Source: Homarus americanus | Lineage: Eukaryota > Arthropoda > Malacostraca > Decapoda > Nephropidae | Assembly (NCBI RefSeq): GCF_018991925.1 | Contig: NW_024755006.1 | Coordinates: 153,501-217,500, forward strand | Length of the DNA: 64,000 bases | Reading direction: 5' to 3' | Shown: positions 9,718 through 21,224 of the stretch, one piece after another | How positions within the stretch are numbered: position 1 is the stretch's first letter | How the letters are laid out: each line of letters opens with the position of its first letter | Position numbers and translations under genes: made by a program | The notes under the pieces: generated by a model | What the model saw: the letters and a program-made list of their open reading frames with translations, nothing else | What the model was told of the DNA's origin: nothing | Databases searched by the model: none

Positions 9718-10570
9718 AGAGGAGGAGGAAGACGAAGGATACGACAAGGAGTAAAGGAGTGTCTCGTAGGACGCCCTTATGTGTGTGAGGGGCGTGATGG
9801 GGCCCAGAGGATGGGGGAGGAGGAGGAGGATGATGAGAAGGGGAGGAGGAGGAGGATGATGAGAGGGGAGGAGGTGGATGATGAGAGGGGGAGGAGGTGG
9901 ATGATGAGAAGGGGAGGAGGAGGATGATGAGAAGGGGAGGAGGTGGATGATGAGAAGGGGGGAGGTGATGAGGTGGATGATGAGAAGGGGGGAGGTGGAT
10001 GATGAAGGAGGAGGAGGAGGATGATGAGAAGGGGAGGAGGTGGAGGTGGATGATGAGAGAAGGGGAGGTAGATGATGAGAAGGGGAGGAGGATGATGAGG
10101 AAGGGGAGGGAGGAGGATGAGATGAGAAGGGGGAGTGGATGATGAAGGAGGAGAGGTGGATGATGAGAAGGGGAGGAGTGGGGGGAGGAGGTGGATGATG
10201 AGAAGGAGGAGGAGTGGATGATGGAGGGAGGAGGAGGATGGGGTGGATGATGAGAAGGGGGGATGATGAAGGGGGAGGTGGATGATGAGAAGGGGAGGAT
10301 GAGGATGATGAAGAAGGAGGAGGAGGTGGATGATGAGAAGGGGAGGAGGGATGAGGTGGATGATGAGAAGGGGAGGTGGATGATGAGAAGGGGGATGAGG
10401 TGGATGATGAGAAGGGGAGGAGGATGGATGATGAGAAGGGGAGGAGGAGGATGAGGGTAGATGATAGGGAGGAGGTGGATGAAGGGAGGAGGGAGGATGA
10501 GGTGGATGATAAGAAGGGGGAAGAGGTGGATGATGAGAAGGGGGAGGAGGTGGATGGTGAGGAGAAAAAA
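9718..10570. repeat. GAGGTGGATGATGAGAAGG minisatellite, about 0.85 kb
   Basis: The core GGTGGATGATGAGAAGGGG recurs about 30 times at about 22-27 bases with variable GGAGGA runs between copies. The plus strand lacks C almost completely. Minus-strand frames of about 280-300 codons, rich in P, S and H, are repeat artefacts. Confidence 0.93.
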
Positions 10571-10659
10571 TAAGATGAGGAGGAAGAAAAGGTCTCGTGT
10601 TTGGAATAATATCCATTTTTTTTCAAGCGATTTTATACAAACTTAATTTTTTCCTGTTT

Positions 10660-10775
10660 AATCTGTCTTAGCTGTTAATCTGTCCTAGCTGTCTGTCTTA
10701 GCTGTTAATCTGTTCCTAGCTGTCTGTCTTAGCTGTTAATCTGTCTTAGCTGTGTTTAATCTGTCCTAGCAGTAT
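10660..10775. repeat. TCTGTCTTAGCTGTTAA repeat, about 17 bp
   Basis: About six irregular copies of the TCTGTCYTAGCTGT word occur, alternating with GTTAA. Confidence 0.9.
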
Positions 10776-11352
10776 ACCAATAAATTATAAACAAGAACTA
10801 AACTATTTATTAAAGTTGGTTTATTTACTAGTTAAACCACGAACGTTAAACTATTTATAGAGAGCGTTTTAGAGTTAAACCACGCCGCTAGGATGCTTTA
10901 TTTAACTGTACATAAATAAACACTAATAAGGAAACTATCACGTCTTATGTCTTGAGGTGACGGAAGCAATGGCTCCTCTCCTTTACACTGATAAGAAACA
11001 CCAAAAGATAAAAATAAACCTGTTTTTCTTATCTATAATTAACTTTTAATTTATGCATAAGTTTGTTAGGTTAGATAGACCACCTGAAGAATAAACACCC
11101 AAAAGCTAATCTAACCCAACTTTAATAACCAAAGTTGATGTAAGCTAAACCGACCTAATGTAACCTAACTCAGCTAGACAGTGTCAGGGTGGTTGATCTT
11201 CAGGTGAGAGAGAGAGAGCGAGAGAGAGATACTTGCCAATTGGACCATTACGTAGTTAACATGAAGGAGTCTCTCTCTGGATATAATCTCAACACATTAT
11301 TTCCCAGTGAACAAATTTCTACGCTCTGATAATTATGGTTCCTTGTCCTACA
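10776..11352. other. AT-rich unique DNA, no gene seen
   Basis: There is a partial duplication of an AACTATTTAT…GTTAAACCACG segment near 10800-10890, several TAACCTAA-like words (11105-11175), and a short GA tract at 11203-11230. No credible coding frame is visible. Confidence 0.6.
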
Positions 11353-11355
11353 ACC

Positions 11356-11356
11356 T

Positions 11357-11403
<47 letters not shown>

Positions 11404-11511
11404 AATAATAATAATAATAATAATAATAATTAAACTTTAGAATACGTATAAAACACTACTACTACTACTACTGCTACTACTACTGCTATCACTACTGATA
11501 CTACTACTACC
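11356..11511. repeat. (CAA)n, (AAT)n and (ACT)n microsatellites in series
   Basis: CAA occupies about 11358-11402, AAT 11401-11430, and ACT/GCT 11454-11511. Adjacent trinucleotide tracts that differ by a single base suggest stepwise conversion. Confidence 0.95.
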
Positions 11512-11552
11512 CTGTACTATTATTATTATAGCTCTTTCTATAAATAGTTTTA

Positions 11553-11634
<82 letters not shown>
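11553..11634. repeat. (CA)n microsatellite, about 41 units
   Basis: This is an uninterrupted CA tract of about 82 bases. Confidence 0.97.
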
Positions 11635-11636
<2 letters not shown>

Positions 11637-11699
11637 TTCTCAGAACTCCTATAAAAAAGTTGAATGTGTAAGATAGAAACTAGTTTGGTCTAGGATGTG

Positions 11700-12140
11700 T
11701 TTACCTCCCTCGTGCAGTTTCCCCCTCCCACTTCCTCCTCCTGCCCCCCCTCCCCTTCATGTCCTGTCCTCCTCCTTTCTGCACCTTCCTCTTCCATGTC
11801 CTGCCCTTTTCCTCCCCTGCCCTGTTTCCCCTCCCTTTTCTGCCCCTGTTCCTCCTCTGCCCCCTCCACTTTCTGCCCCTCCTCCTCCTCCCCTTCCTCC
11901 TCTTGCCCCCACTCCCTCTTCTTCCCATCCCTCCCCTCCCTCTTCCTCCTGCCCCCTCCCCTCCACTTCCTGCCCCCTCCTCCTACTACCCCTCTCTCAC
12001 CCCTCCTCCCCTCCTCTCCCTAAGCCTGGCCTGGATTCACATGAGATCGCAGTTTTAATTTCCTTCCCTCTCCCTCCTTTCTTCTCTCCCCCCTTTCTCT
12101 TTTCCTTCTTCTCTTCCTCTACCCTCCCCTGTACCCCCTT
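11700..12140. repeat. polypyrimidine tract, CCTCCTCTGCCCC type
   Basis: About 440 bases are almost pure C/T, with TGCCCCCTCC words recurring. Open frames on both strands here are low-complexity. Confidence 0.88.
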
Positions 12141-12238
12141 ATGGGAGATGACACAATATCTAACTGGCTCACTTAAGCTTCCGTACACACAAAGACAGCG
12201 TTCAAGATGTCGTCAATTTTGCTCTATGACTGTAGGTG

Positions 12239-12260
12239 ACACACACACACACACACACAC
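12239..12260. repeat. (AC)n microsatellite
   Basis: About 11 AC units occur here. Confidence 0.95.
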
Positions 12261-12438
12261 CTAGACCTCCCCCACTCTCGTCTCTGGCTGTGAGGAAGAG
12301 ACGTGAACACAATGCTTCTTGATGTCCCGTTATCTCAATACAAGGACTGGACTTGGTAAACTGTACTCCAGACGATCATTTTTTCTGTATTTTCAAATCT
12401 TTCTCTCTCTCTTCTAGGTATTGGGAGACTGGAGGTTT

Positions 12439-12486
12439 TGTGTGTGTGTGTGTTTTGTTGTGTGTGTGTTATGTGTGTGTGTGTGT
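12439..12486. repeat. interrupted (GT)n microsatellite
   Basis: GT tracts are broken by TTTTGTT and TAT. Confidence 0.9.
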
Positions 12487-12489
12487 ACG

Positions 12490-13860
12490 AGACCCAATAC
12501 GCATCATTATCTCGAAACTAGGATCGAGACACTATTTTTTCTCTCACTTTGTCTCCCACTGTCTCGCTCTGTCTCACTGTGCCGTAACTGAGAATGTCTG
12601 CCAACTCAGCATAACACCTGACGTCTTTATAAACCCCCGTGTGTGTCTCAGGGTAATGACCACAACTCAACTGACTCATTCTCTAATATTTGAAGCTGAT
12701 TCGAGACGTGGTTCATACCTTAGCTATTAATGATATAACGAGCTGTAGAGTGTAAAAGGACAGTTTAGACGCCATCTTTACCTTCAATGTTATTATTATG
12801 TAAGAGTTAAATGTTTATCTCAAGGTTTTCAGGGCAGGATACTGGGTTAGGTCTTAATTCAGGGAAAAAACCTGTTCTAGTTAAACCTCAAAACCGCCTT
12901 TAAATCACCCAGGTTTGGAGAATCCTTGGTGAGTATTTGGTGTTCGTCCGCAAGAAAGTCTATATCTGTACTATAACCCGTAATTAACACACTGGGTTTT
13001 TATTGTTCCCTCGTCACCCTTTTCCGGGTTATAAAAATCATCACAGGTCGTCACAACGCAACAATAACATAACCGTAAGATCAACCCATAATAAAAATCT
13101 AAGAACATGACGGAGGTTTATGTAAAAATTATCCCGTAAAGCATCGTACGGTTTAAGCGCGTGCTATCAACATTCCAGCGCTCAAAAATCCTCCCTCATC
13201 TGGCGTCAGGGTGCGGGGCGGCGGCGTGGCGTGGCGTGACGGGTGTTGCCCTTCCTCACAATAAGGAACGCGAGTTATGCTTCTTGGTTTGATTGGCCAC
13301 AAAACACGCTGATTATTGTCCTCCCTCCACCACCCGCCTGGAACTGCAAGCATTGTTATCGGAAGTAGAATAATTTTAAGAGGGACGAGGTAGTTGGTGT
13401 GGGTTCCCGTACGCATCGCTCGACTTGAAACACTCAGTGGGGAAAAAGTAGCGTACAAGGGAGGAGGAGGAGGGGGTGAATTAACGTACCGCTGAGCGTT
13501 ATGTCGTGCAGCTGTCAGGAGGATGGTGTGGTGGTGAGGAATGTGTGGTGTGGGGATGTTGGTAACAGTGAACGCTACTCGCTGTCAGTTATTTATAAAG
13601 CAAGGAGTAATAACAGTAGCAACAAGAATAATGACAAAACTACGTAACTACCATAACCACTACAACATAACTACCATCACAACAAAAACACCCCCCAGAA
13701 TAAGTACACAAACTATTCTAACACCCAAACACACTACACCAGGTGAGTAAACGTAGTAGCCGTAGTAACGAGAGAAAAAGTGACAAAGTTGACCAGCCAG
13801 CGACAGTGATGATGTGTACCTGTATAATTAACCTGTAATATATTGTACAGGTGTTCCTTA
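12490..13860. other. longest unique stretch of the left third, no recognised gene
   Basis: About 1.37 kb is free of long repeats. A 101-codon minus-strand frame at 13153-13458 and a 69-codon plus-strand frame at 13541-13750 show no motif I recognise. A local GC-rich patch (13200-13250, GCGGGGCGGCGGCGTGG) precedes a GATTGGCC word near 13290, but no TATA box or start follows convincingly. Confidence 0.5.
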
Positions 13861-13875
13861 CTATTATTATTATTG

Positions 13876-13946
<71 letters not shown>

Positions 13947-14044
13947 GTTATTATTATTGTTATTATTATTGTTATTATTATTGTTATTATTATTATTATT
14001 ATTTTATTTATTTTTTGTTGTTGTTATTGCTGTTGTTTTGGTTA
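13861..14044. repeat. (ATT)n microsatellite with GTT interruptions
   Basis: About 45 ATT units are interspersed with GTT every few units on the right side, ending in TTG repeats. Confidence 0.96.
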
Positions 14045-14093
14045 TTGGTTGAGAGAAATACAGTAGAGTTATATCACGCACATTTACAAGTCA

Positions 14094-14124
<31 letters not shown>
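14094..14124. repeat. (CA)n microsatellite
   Basis: About 15 CA units occur here. Confidence 0.95.
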
Positions 14125-14127
<3 letters not shown>

Positions 14128-14198
14128 CCCTGGAGAACATTACTGTACAACTGTCACACCGAGAATGCAAGCTACTGTAGTGTTGCGAAAATTGTCCT

Positions 14199-14490
14199 TG
14201 TGATACACCTGTTGGGTCTACCTGCATCTGTCTCAGTGTATGTTAAAGACCACACCTGTCAAAATGTCTCAAAGGGCACACCTGTTGCATCTGTGTATAT
14301 TACAAACTACACCTTGCACTTATAGGTATTAGAAATCACACACTGTTGTAACTGTACATTAGTGACCACACAAGTTGTACCTGTGTGTATTATAAGTCAC
14401 ACAATTTGCATAATACAAACCACACCTGCTGCCTGGGTACATCTGCAACACCTGTATACCTTATAGATTACACCTGTTGCACTTATCTAT
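14199..14490. repeat. degenerate repeat with ACCACACCTGTTGC core
   Basis: The sequence CACACCTGTTGCA…TGTATATTA recurs about six times at irregular spacings of about 45-60 bases. CACCTGT is an E-box-type word. Confidence 0.65.
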
Positions 14491-14512
14491 AATATTATAA
14501 TGATCAGGTGAC

Positions 14513-15668
14513 TACAGCTGATTCATACAACAGCTGATTCATACAACAGCTGATTCATACAACAGCTGATTCATACAACAGCTGATTCATACAACAGCTG
14601 ATTCATACAACAGCTGATTCATACAACAGCTGATTCATACAACAGCTGATTCATACAACAGCTGATTCATACAACAGCTGGTTCATACAACAGCTGATTC
14701 ATGCAACAGCTGATTAATGCAGCAGCTGATTCATGCAACAGTTGATTAATGCAACAGCTGATTCATACAGCAGCTGATTCATGTAACAGTTGAATCATAC
14801 AACAGTTGATTCATGCAACAGCTGAGTCATACAACAGCTGATTCATCCAACATACAACAGCTGATTCATGCAACAGTTGGGTCATACAACAGCTGATTAC
14901 GCACAACAGCTGAGTCATACAACAGCTGATTCATCCAACATACAACAGCTGATTCATGCAACAGTTGAGTCATAAGCCGATTGATTCATCAACATACAAC
15001 AGCTGACTCATGCAACAGTTGGGTCATACAACAGCTGATTCATGCAAAAGCTGAGTCATACAACAGCTGATTCATCCAACATACAACAGCTGATTCATGC
15101 AACAGTTGGGTCATAAACAACAGTTCATCCAACATACAACAGCTGATTCATGCAACAGCTGAGTCATACAACAGCTGATTCATCCAACATACAAGAACTG
15201 ATTCTTTAACAGTTGGGCCATACAACAGCTGATTCATCCAACATACAACAGCTGATTCATGCAACAGCTGAGTCATACAACAGCGTTCATCAACATACAA
15301 CAGCTGATTCATGTACAACAGCTGAGTCATACAACAGCTGTTCACCCAACATACAACTGATTCATGCATAAGCTGAGTCATACAACAGCTGATTCATCCA
15401 ACATACGACTGATTCTTGCAACAGCTGAGTCATACAACAGCTGATTCATCCAACATACAACAGCTGATTCATGCAACAGTTGGGTCATACAACAGCTGGA
15501 TCATCCAACATCGATTCATGCAACAGCTGAGTCATACAACAGCTGATTCATCAACATACAACAGCTGATTCATGCAACAGTTGGGTCATACAACAGCTGA
15601 ATCATCCAACATCTGATTCATGCAACAGCTGAGTCATACAACAGCTGATTCATACAACAGCCGATTCA
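14513..15668. repeat. 16-bp CAGCTG-bearing satellite, about 1.15 kb
   Basis: The left 180 bp are about 11 near-perfect copies of CTGATTCATACAACAG. To the right, units diversify into a higher-order block of about 55 bp built from CTGATTCATCCAACATA, CTGATTCATGCAACAG and CTGAGTCATACAACAG. Each basic unit carries the palindrome CAGCTG, and one subtype also carries TGAGTCA. Confidence 0.96.
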
Positions 15669-15716
15669 TAGCTAGACAGAATCACACACGTACATAAATA
15701 CTGTTCAGGACAAGTG

Positions 15717-15810
15717 GGAGGGAGGGAGGGAGGGAGGGGGGAGGGAGGGGGAGGAGGGAGAGGAGGGAGGAGGAGGGGGAGGGGGAGGGAGGGAGGGGGG
15801 GGAGGAGGAG
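15717..15810. repeat. (GGGA)n purine tract
   Basis: GGGAGGGAGG repeats with longer G-runs occur here. The opposite-strand composition follows immediately to the right. Confidence 0.93.
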
Positions 15811-15817
15811 TCTTTGT

Positions 15818-16500
15818 GCCTCCCTCCTCCCTCCTCCTGTCCCTCTCCCCTCTTTGAATCCATCGCTGTTTCGCTCTCTCCTTCCTCTCTCTCTCCTCCC
15901 CCCTCCCTCTCTCACTCCCCTCTCTCTCTCCCCCTCCCTCTCTCCTCCCCCCCCTCCCTCTCTCCCTCCCCCCCTCCCTCCCTCTCTCCTCCTCCCCTCC
16001 CCTCTCTCCCTCCCCCTCTCTCACCTCCCCCCTCCCCTCTCCCTCCCCCCCCTCCCTCTCCTCCCTCCCTCCCCTCTCTCCTCCCCCCCTCCCCTCCTCT
16101 CCCTCCCCCCCCCTCCCTCTCTCCCCACTCCCCCCTCCCCTCTCTCCCTCCCCCCTCCTCCTCCCCCCTCCCTCCCTCTCTCCCTCTCCCTCCTCTCTCC
16201 TCCCCCCTCTCCTCCCTCCCTCCCTCCTCCTCCTCCTCCCTCCCTCTCTCACTCCCCCTCTCTCTCCCCTCCCCTCTCTCCTCCCCCCTCCCTCTCTCAC
16301 TCCTCCCCTCCCTCCCCTCCCCTTCCCCTCCCTCTCTCCTCCCTCCTACCTCTATATTTTTCTTTGTTCCCTCTTTTACTTCCCTCTCTCTTCTCCCCCT
16401 TCTTTTCCTTCTCCTCTCGCTTTCCTTTTCTTCTCTCTCTCTCTCCTCCTCCCATCTTATCTCTTTCCCTCCTTTATCCTTCCTCCCTTCTACCGTCACC
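15818..16500. repeat. polypyrimidine tract CCCTCCCTCTCTC, about 0.6 kb
   Basis: The tract is almost pure C/T. With the purine tract at 15717-15810 it forms complementary material in inverted orientation. Frames of over 200 codons on both strands are low-complexity. Confidence 0.92.
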
Positions 16501-16556
16501 TTGTTTATTCTGTCCGTCCATCCGTTTCTCCTGACACCACCACCACCACCAGAGTG

Positions 16557-16925
16557 CAGTAGTGATAGTGATGGTGGTAGTGGTGGTGGTAGTGTGGGTG
16601 GTGGTAGTGGTGATGGTGGTGGTGGTGGTGATGGTGGTAGTGGTGATGGTGAGTGGGGTAGTAGTGGTAGTGTGGATGGTGGTAGCAGTGATGGTGGTGG
16701 TAGTGATGGTGGTAGTGGTGATGGTGGTAGTGTGGGTGGTGGTAGTGGTGATGGTGGTGGTGGTGATGGTGGTAGTGGTGATGGTGGTGGTGGTGGGAGT
16801 AGTAGTGGTAGTGGGCGGTAGTAGTGATGGTGGTAGTGGTGATGGTGGTAGTGTGGGTGGTGGTAGTGTGGGTGGTGGTAGTGATGGTGGTGGTGGTGGG
16901 AGAGGGTGGTGGTGGTGGGTGGGTG
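16557..16925. repeat. (GGTGGTAGT)n minisatellite
   Basis: GGT and GGTAGTGTGGGTGG units occupy about 370 bases with C almost absent. Confidence 0.94.
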
Positions 16926-16980
16926 ACGGGCGTCGCGTCGTCTCCTTGTTTGGAACCCCGCGTTCGACCCTCCCGACAAC
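16926..16980. other. unique spacer between (GGT)n and (CCA)n arrays
   Basis: This GC-rich 55-base spacer contains GCGTTCGACCCTCCC, which resembles a tRNA or SINE B box. No cloverleaf or A box can be drawn, so I do not call a tRNA. Confidence 0.5.
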
Positions 16981-17350
16981 CACTCCTCTCACCACCACCA
17001 TCACTACCACCATCACCACTACCACCACCACCAATACCACCACACACCTACCACCACTTACTACCAACACACCACCACCACTATCATCAGCATTACAACC
17101 ACCACCACGACACTAACACAGAACCACTATCACCACACCATTACTACCACCACACTACCACCACACCACCACCACCACCAGCCGCTCCCAGCACTACAAT
17201 CACCGGAAGAGGACTCAATATACTTACTACCACAAACCCTAATAAAACCGCTACCACCATCGGCCAGCAAAACAGTTACCACCACCACCACTGCTACCAC
17301 AACATTTACTCACCACTGCTACCATCGACTCACCACCACCACCACATTCT
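16981..17350. repeat. (CCA/CAT)n repeat, complement of the (GGT)n array
   Basis: CACCACCATCACTACC units occupy about 370 bases. Together with 16557-16925 they make a large imperfect inverted repeat around a short spacer. Confidence 0.92.
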
Positions 17351-17537
17351 TGACCACAGGGAAAGACGGTATTTGTGTTCCATCCTCTCATCCCCCCACT
17401 ATCACCTCTTTCTCACCCACTCTCTACACACACTCACTTAACACGTGTTTCTTTGTCACCTGCTATTTCTCTCTCTCTCAACTTTCTACTCTTATTTATT
17501 CACACCAATTTACGTTGTTTTTATGGTGTATGTGTGT

Positions 17538-17690
17538 AATAATAATAAACGGTTTATTAATAGAGTTGCAGCCGGTGGTTGAACATATACAGACTTACAT
17601 TTGATTTAGACATAATGATATAATATGCGTTGAATACATTTACAGGGCTGTACAGTACATAAATCAGAGTTGTTTATTATTTTAACAGTA
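17538..17690 (-). mobile_element. possible LINE 3'-end remnant
   Basis: On the minus strand, unique sequence ends in TTAATAAACCGTTTATTATT, a typical 3' end with AATAAA followed by a trinucleotide tail. It shares the exact 13-mer GGGCTGTACAGTA (about 17645) with the better supported LINE 3' end at 49803-50285. No coding part is present. Confidence 0.35.
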
Positions 17691-17695
17691 GAAAT

Positions 17696-17696
<1 letters not shown>

Positions 17697-17757
<61 letters not shown>

Positions 17758-17785
17758 CATTTTTTGTTTTTATTTGTTATTATTA

Positions 17786-17820
<35 letters not shown>

Positions 17821-17821
17821 A
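17697..17821. repeat. (TG)n then (ATT)n microsatellites
   Basis: About 30 TG units occur at 17697-17757, then ATT units at 17778-17821 after a T-rich spacer. Confidence 0.95.
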
Positions 17822-17837
17822 TTATTTTCCTATATTC

Positions 17838-18490
17838 ATCTCTCTCTCTTCCCCCTTCCATTTCTGTCTCCTTCATCTACTCCCAGTTCTTCCTCTTCCT
17901 ACTTCTGTTCCCTTCCTCTCCTCCTCCCCTCCCCCTCTTCCCTTTCCTTCTTTCCTCTACTTCACCTAGTTTCTTCTCCCTGCCTCCTCCCCTTTCTCTC
18001 ATTCCTCCCTCGTTCTCAAGAGACTTGTTGTTATTCCTCCTCCTCTTCTCTTATCTCCTCGTTATATACTTCTCCTTTTATGCCTCTTATCTGACCTTCT
18101 CATTATTCTCCCTCTTTACAATCATTCCACTCAATCCTCTCCTTCTCTACCGCTCACTCCTTCCTTCTTTCTCTCTCAGCTCTCCATCTTCTTCCCTCAT
18201 CCGTCACCATCAGCCTCCTCCTTCTCCTCACCCTCCTCCATCACTCTCCTCCCACACTCTCACCTCCTCCTCACTCACCTCCTCCATCACCTCCTCCCAC
18301 ACTCACCCTCCTCCTCACCTCACCATCTCCATCACCTCTCCACCCTCCCACACCTCACCTCCTCCTCACCTCACCAACCTCCATCACTCTCACCTCCCAC
18401 CTCCTCACTCCTCCTCCTCCTCACCCCTCCCTCCACCTCCCCCCCTCCTCCCTCCTCCTCCCTCCTCCTCCTCACCTTTACTCTTCCTCG
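17838..18490. repeat. polypyrimidine tract with CACCTCCTCCTCACC repeats
   Basis: C/T-rich throughout. From about 18230 a loose CTCCTCACCTCACC repeat emerges. Open frames across it are low-complexity. Confidence 0.9.
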
Positions 18491-18693
18491 TCGCCGCTTA
18501 GAAGTTTAGTGGGCCATAGAGAGTACAGAAACAGGTCGTCTTATATTACAGAGACTAACAACAATGGGGAGGTAAGGACAGGTAGGGGAGAGGAATTGGG
18601 GGAGGAGGAGGATTCGTGTTTGAGAGGGTATAGGCAGGGGAGAAGGGAGGGAAGAATGAAGTGGGAAGGAATGAGGAGATGGGGAGGAAGAGA

Positions 18694-19072
18694 TAGTGGT
18701 AGTGGGCGGTGGGGTAGTGTGGTGGTGGTGGTGGTGGGTGGTGGGGTGGTGGTGGTGGTAGTGGTGGTGGCGTGGTGGTGTGGCGGTGGTGGTGGTGGTG
18801 GTGGTGGTGGTAGTGGTGGTAGTGGTGGTGGTGGTGGTGGGGTGGTTGTGTGGTGGTGGGGGTGGTGGGTGGGAGTGTGTGGGGGGGTGGGGGGGTGGGG
18901 GGGAGGTGGTGGTGGTGGTGGGTGGTGGTGGTGGTGGGTGGTGGTGGGTGGTGGTGGTGGTGGTGGTGGTGGTGGTGGTGGGTGGGTGGTGGTGGTGGTG
19001 GTGGTGGTGGTGGTGGGTGGGTGGTGGGTGGTGGTGGTGGTGGTGGTGGTGGTGGTGGTGGTGGTGGTGGCG
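18694..19072. repeat. (GGT)n tract
   Basis: About 380 bases of GGT with GGGT and TGTGG interruptions. The G-rich strand is a quadruplex and R-loop candidate. Confidence 0.95.
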
Positions 19073-19179
19073 ACCTGCTGGGTTCTGTAATCTTACCTGT
19101 TGGTATGTAATAATTTGTAAGTAACTTTAAGTGTGAGTCGTAGTGATTATGACTTGTAAATGTCCATACTGCCATAAGT

Positions 19180-19279
19180 GTTGGTAGTAGTGGTAGTGTT
19201 GTAAGTAGTTGTAGTGTTGGAAGTGGTGAGTGGTGGTAGTAATGGTAGTAGCTCTGTAAGTGGTGGTGGTGGTGGTAGG
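19180..19279. repeat. (GTAGTG)n-like degenerate repeat
   Basis: GTAGTGGTAGTGTTG words occur with drifting spacing. Confidence 0.8.
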
Positions 19280-19404
19280 GGCGTATAAGTAGCTCCCTTA
19301 AGTAGTTTATAAGGAGGGGGCACTACATTGCAGCCCCGCGCTCGTCACGGCCGGGTAGATACTTAACAGAGCTTGAGTACGTTTTCAATACCTCGCTAAG
19401 ACCA

Positions 19405-19604
19405 AGGACACACACATAGTACGGACGGACTCACCACGGACGGAGACAACGCGGACGGACACAACAAGGACGGACGGACACACACATAGTGCGGGCGGAC
19501 ACTACACGTACACAAAACGGACGGACAAACCAGACATAATACGGACGCAATAACGTACTGTACATCCATCAGCAGACAGTGATCCGTCCGTCCGTCCGTC
19601 CGTT
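19405..19604. repeat. ACGGACGGAC-rich repeats ending in (GTCC)n
   Basis: About ten CGGACGGAC words are separated by ACAC spacers, followed at 19583-19602 by GTCCGTCC, the inverse complement, so the two parts can pair. Confidence 0.85.
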
Positions 19605-19674
19605 TATGTTTACTTGTTCCTCACTTAACGACACTCAGTTGTAATGACATGGTTAAATTGGTAGTTAAATAGTG

Positions 19675-19825
19675 TACGGAGGTGGGGGATTGTGATTGGC
19701 TGGTGTACAAGGGATGGTGGATGGTGATTGGCTGGAGGATGTTGGATGGTGATTGGCTGTGTACAAAGGATGGTGAATGGTGATTGGCTAGTGCACGAGT
19801 GATGGTGGACAGTGATTGGCTAGTG
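19675..19825. repeat. GTGATTGGCTGG repeat, about 35 bp
   Basis: Five copies of GTGATTGGCT occur with GGATGGTG spacers. Each carries ATTGG, an inverted CCAAT box. Confidence 0.88.
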
Positions 19826-19924
19826 ACAGTCCAACCGTTAACAGCCAGTGGTTAATAAGACAGGTAATCAATTCGTCTATTTGGACAGGTAGACGGATTG
19901 ACAGGTAGATGAGCAGATAAACAC

Positions 19925-20445
19925 TCCACCTCACCCTCCCTCCCCACCTCCCCCTCCCCCCACCTCCCTCCCCTCACACCCATACCAAGGACCTCAGCGT
20001 GTCCTCCCTTCCTCTCCCCTTCCCTCCCTCTCCCCTTGTGGTGTTAGCGACTCCTGTTACACAAGAGAGTACGGCAATCCTCTCCCATCTCCCCCTCCCA
20101 CACCAACCAACCCTCTTCTCTCCCACACTAACCACCATCACCACCAGTTTTCATTTCTCTAACTTCTTCCTCTTCCATACTTCTCCTTCTCCTCACCCCC
20201 TCTTCCCTCCTCCTCCCTTCCCCCTCCTCCTCTCACCTCTCCCTCTCCCTCCTCCATCTCCTCCTCCCTCTCACCTCTCCCTCTCTCTCCCCCTCACCTC
20301 CCTCACCTCCCCCACCTCCTCTCACCTCCCTTCCTCCCCCTTACCTCTCCCTCCCTTTCACCTCTCCTCCCTCACCTCTCTCCTCACCTCTCCTCCTCCT
20401 CTCACCTCTCCCTCTCTCCCCTCACCTCCTTCCTTCCCTCTCTCC
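19925..20445. repeat. polypyrimidine tract, CTCACCTCTCC type
   Basis: About 500 C/T-rich bases, interrupted near 20040-20075 by a short unique piece, with CACCTC recurring at about 12-20 bases. Confidence 0.88.
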
Positions 20446-20581
20446 TTCAAGCGCTACACTTACCTTAATAATACTCTAAATGGATTACTTGCCATCACTC
20501 CTACGTTGATCTCTCTCTCTTTCTCTCTTTTGTATGAATGTATTTATTGTATTTCTGTTTTATTCAACATATGACAGACAC

Positions 20582-20583
<2 letters not shown>

Positions 20584-20622
<39 letters not shown>
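20584..20622. repeat. (GA)n microsatellite
   Basis: About 19 GA units occur here. Confidence 0.96.
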
Positions 20623-20624
<2 letters not shown>

Positions 20625-20649
20625 ATACATATGTATTTCATTGTCGACC

Positions 20650-21030
20650 AGAGGAAGGTAGGGTGAAGGAGGGAAGAGACGGAAGGATGGAGAGGGGGGA
20701 GGGAAGGAAGGAAGGAAGAGGGTAGAAAAGAGAAGAACGGTAAGGAGGAAGGAGGGGTGGGAGAGAAGGGGGAGGGAGGAGGGGGGTGGGAAGGAGGAGG
20801 GTCGGAAGAAAGGAGGAGGAGATGAAGAGAGAAATAATAGGAAGAAGGAAAATAGAATAGGAGAGGAGAAAGGGACAAAGAAGATGGGGGAGGAAGAAGA
20901 GAGAGGAATGGGAAAAGGAAGTATGTGAGGGAGAGGAAGAGGACGAGGGAAGAGGAAGGAGGGAAGGAGGGAGGAGGGAGAGGAAGGAAGGAGAGAGGGA
21001 GATGAAGTGGAGAGAGAGAAGTGAGAACTT
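20650..21030. repeat. polypurine tract
   Basis: GGAAGGAAGG and GGAGGAGG runs with very few pyrimidines. Confidence 0.9.
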
Positions 21031-21074
21031 GACACTCTTCGAACACACAACAGCTCGTGCTGGTCGAGAGAGGG

Positions 21075-21076
<2 letters not shown>

Positions 21077-21108
<32 letters not shown>
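21077..21108. repeat. (GA)n microsatellite
   Basis: About 16 GA units follow a G-run. Confidence 0.95.
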
Positions 21109-21112
<4 letters not shown>

Positions 21113-21224
21113 TCACCTTGGCCATAATAACATCATATTAAACTTCACTCTTCAACAAGGACAGGAGGCTCTTGGCCGACACATGGAGGCCAGTACTGGT
21201 TCTTAATAGAAACCGTCTAGCTTC

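Noticed and set aside
13153..13458. 101-codon minus-strand gene
   Set aside because: No recognised motif, no splice or promoter signals, and the length is within chance for GC-moderate unique DNA.
13843..14066. Leucine- and isoleucine-rich membrane-like frames
   Set aside because: They are pure (ATT)n translation.
15814..16979. Overlapping frames of over 300 codons on both strands
   Set aside because: They arise from C/T and GGT low-complexity DNA. Simultaneous openness on both strands indicates composition, not coding.
16940..16980. tRNA or SINE B box (GCGTTCGACCC)
   Set aside because: No A box at the right distance, no acceptor or anticodon stem, and only a partial B-box match.
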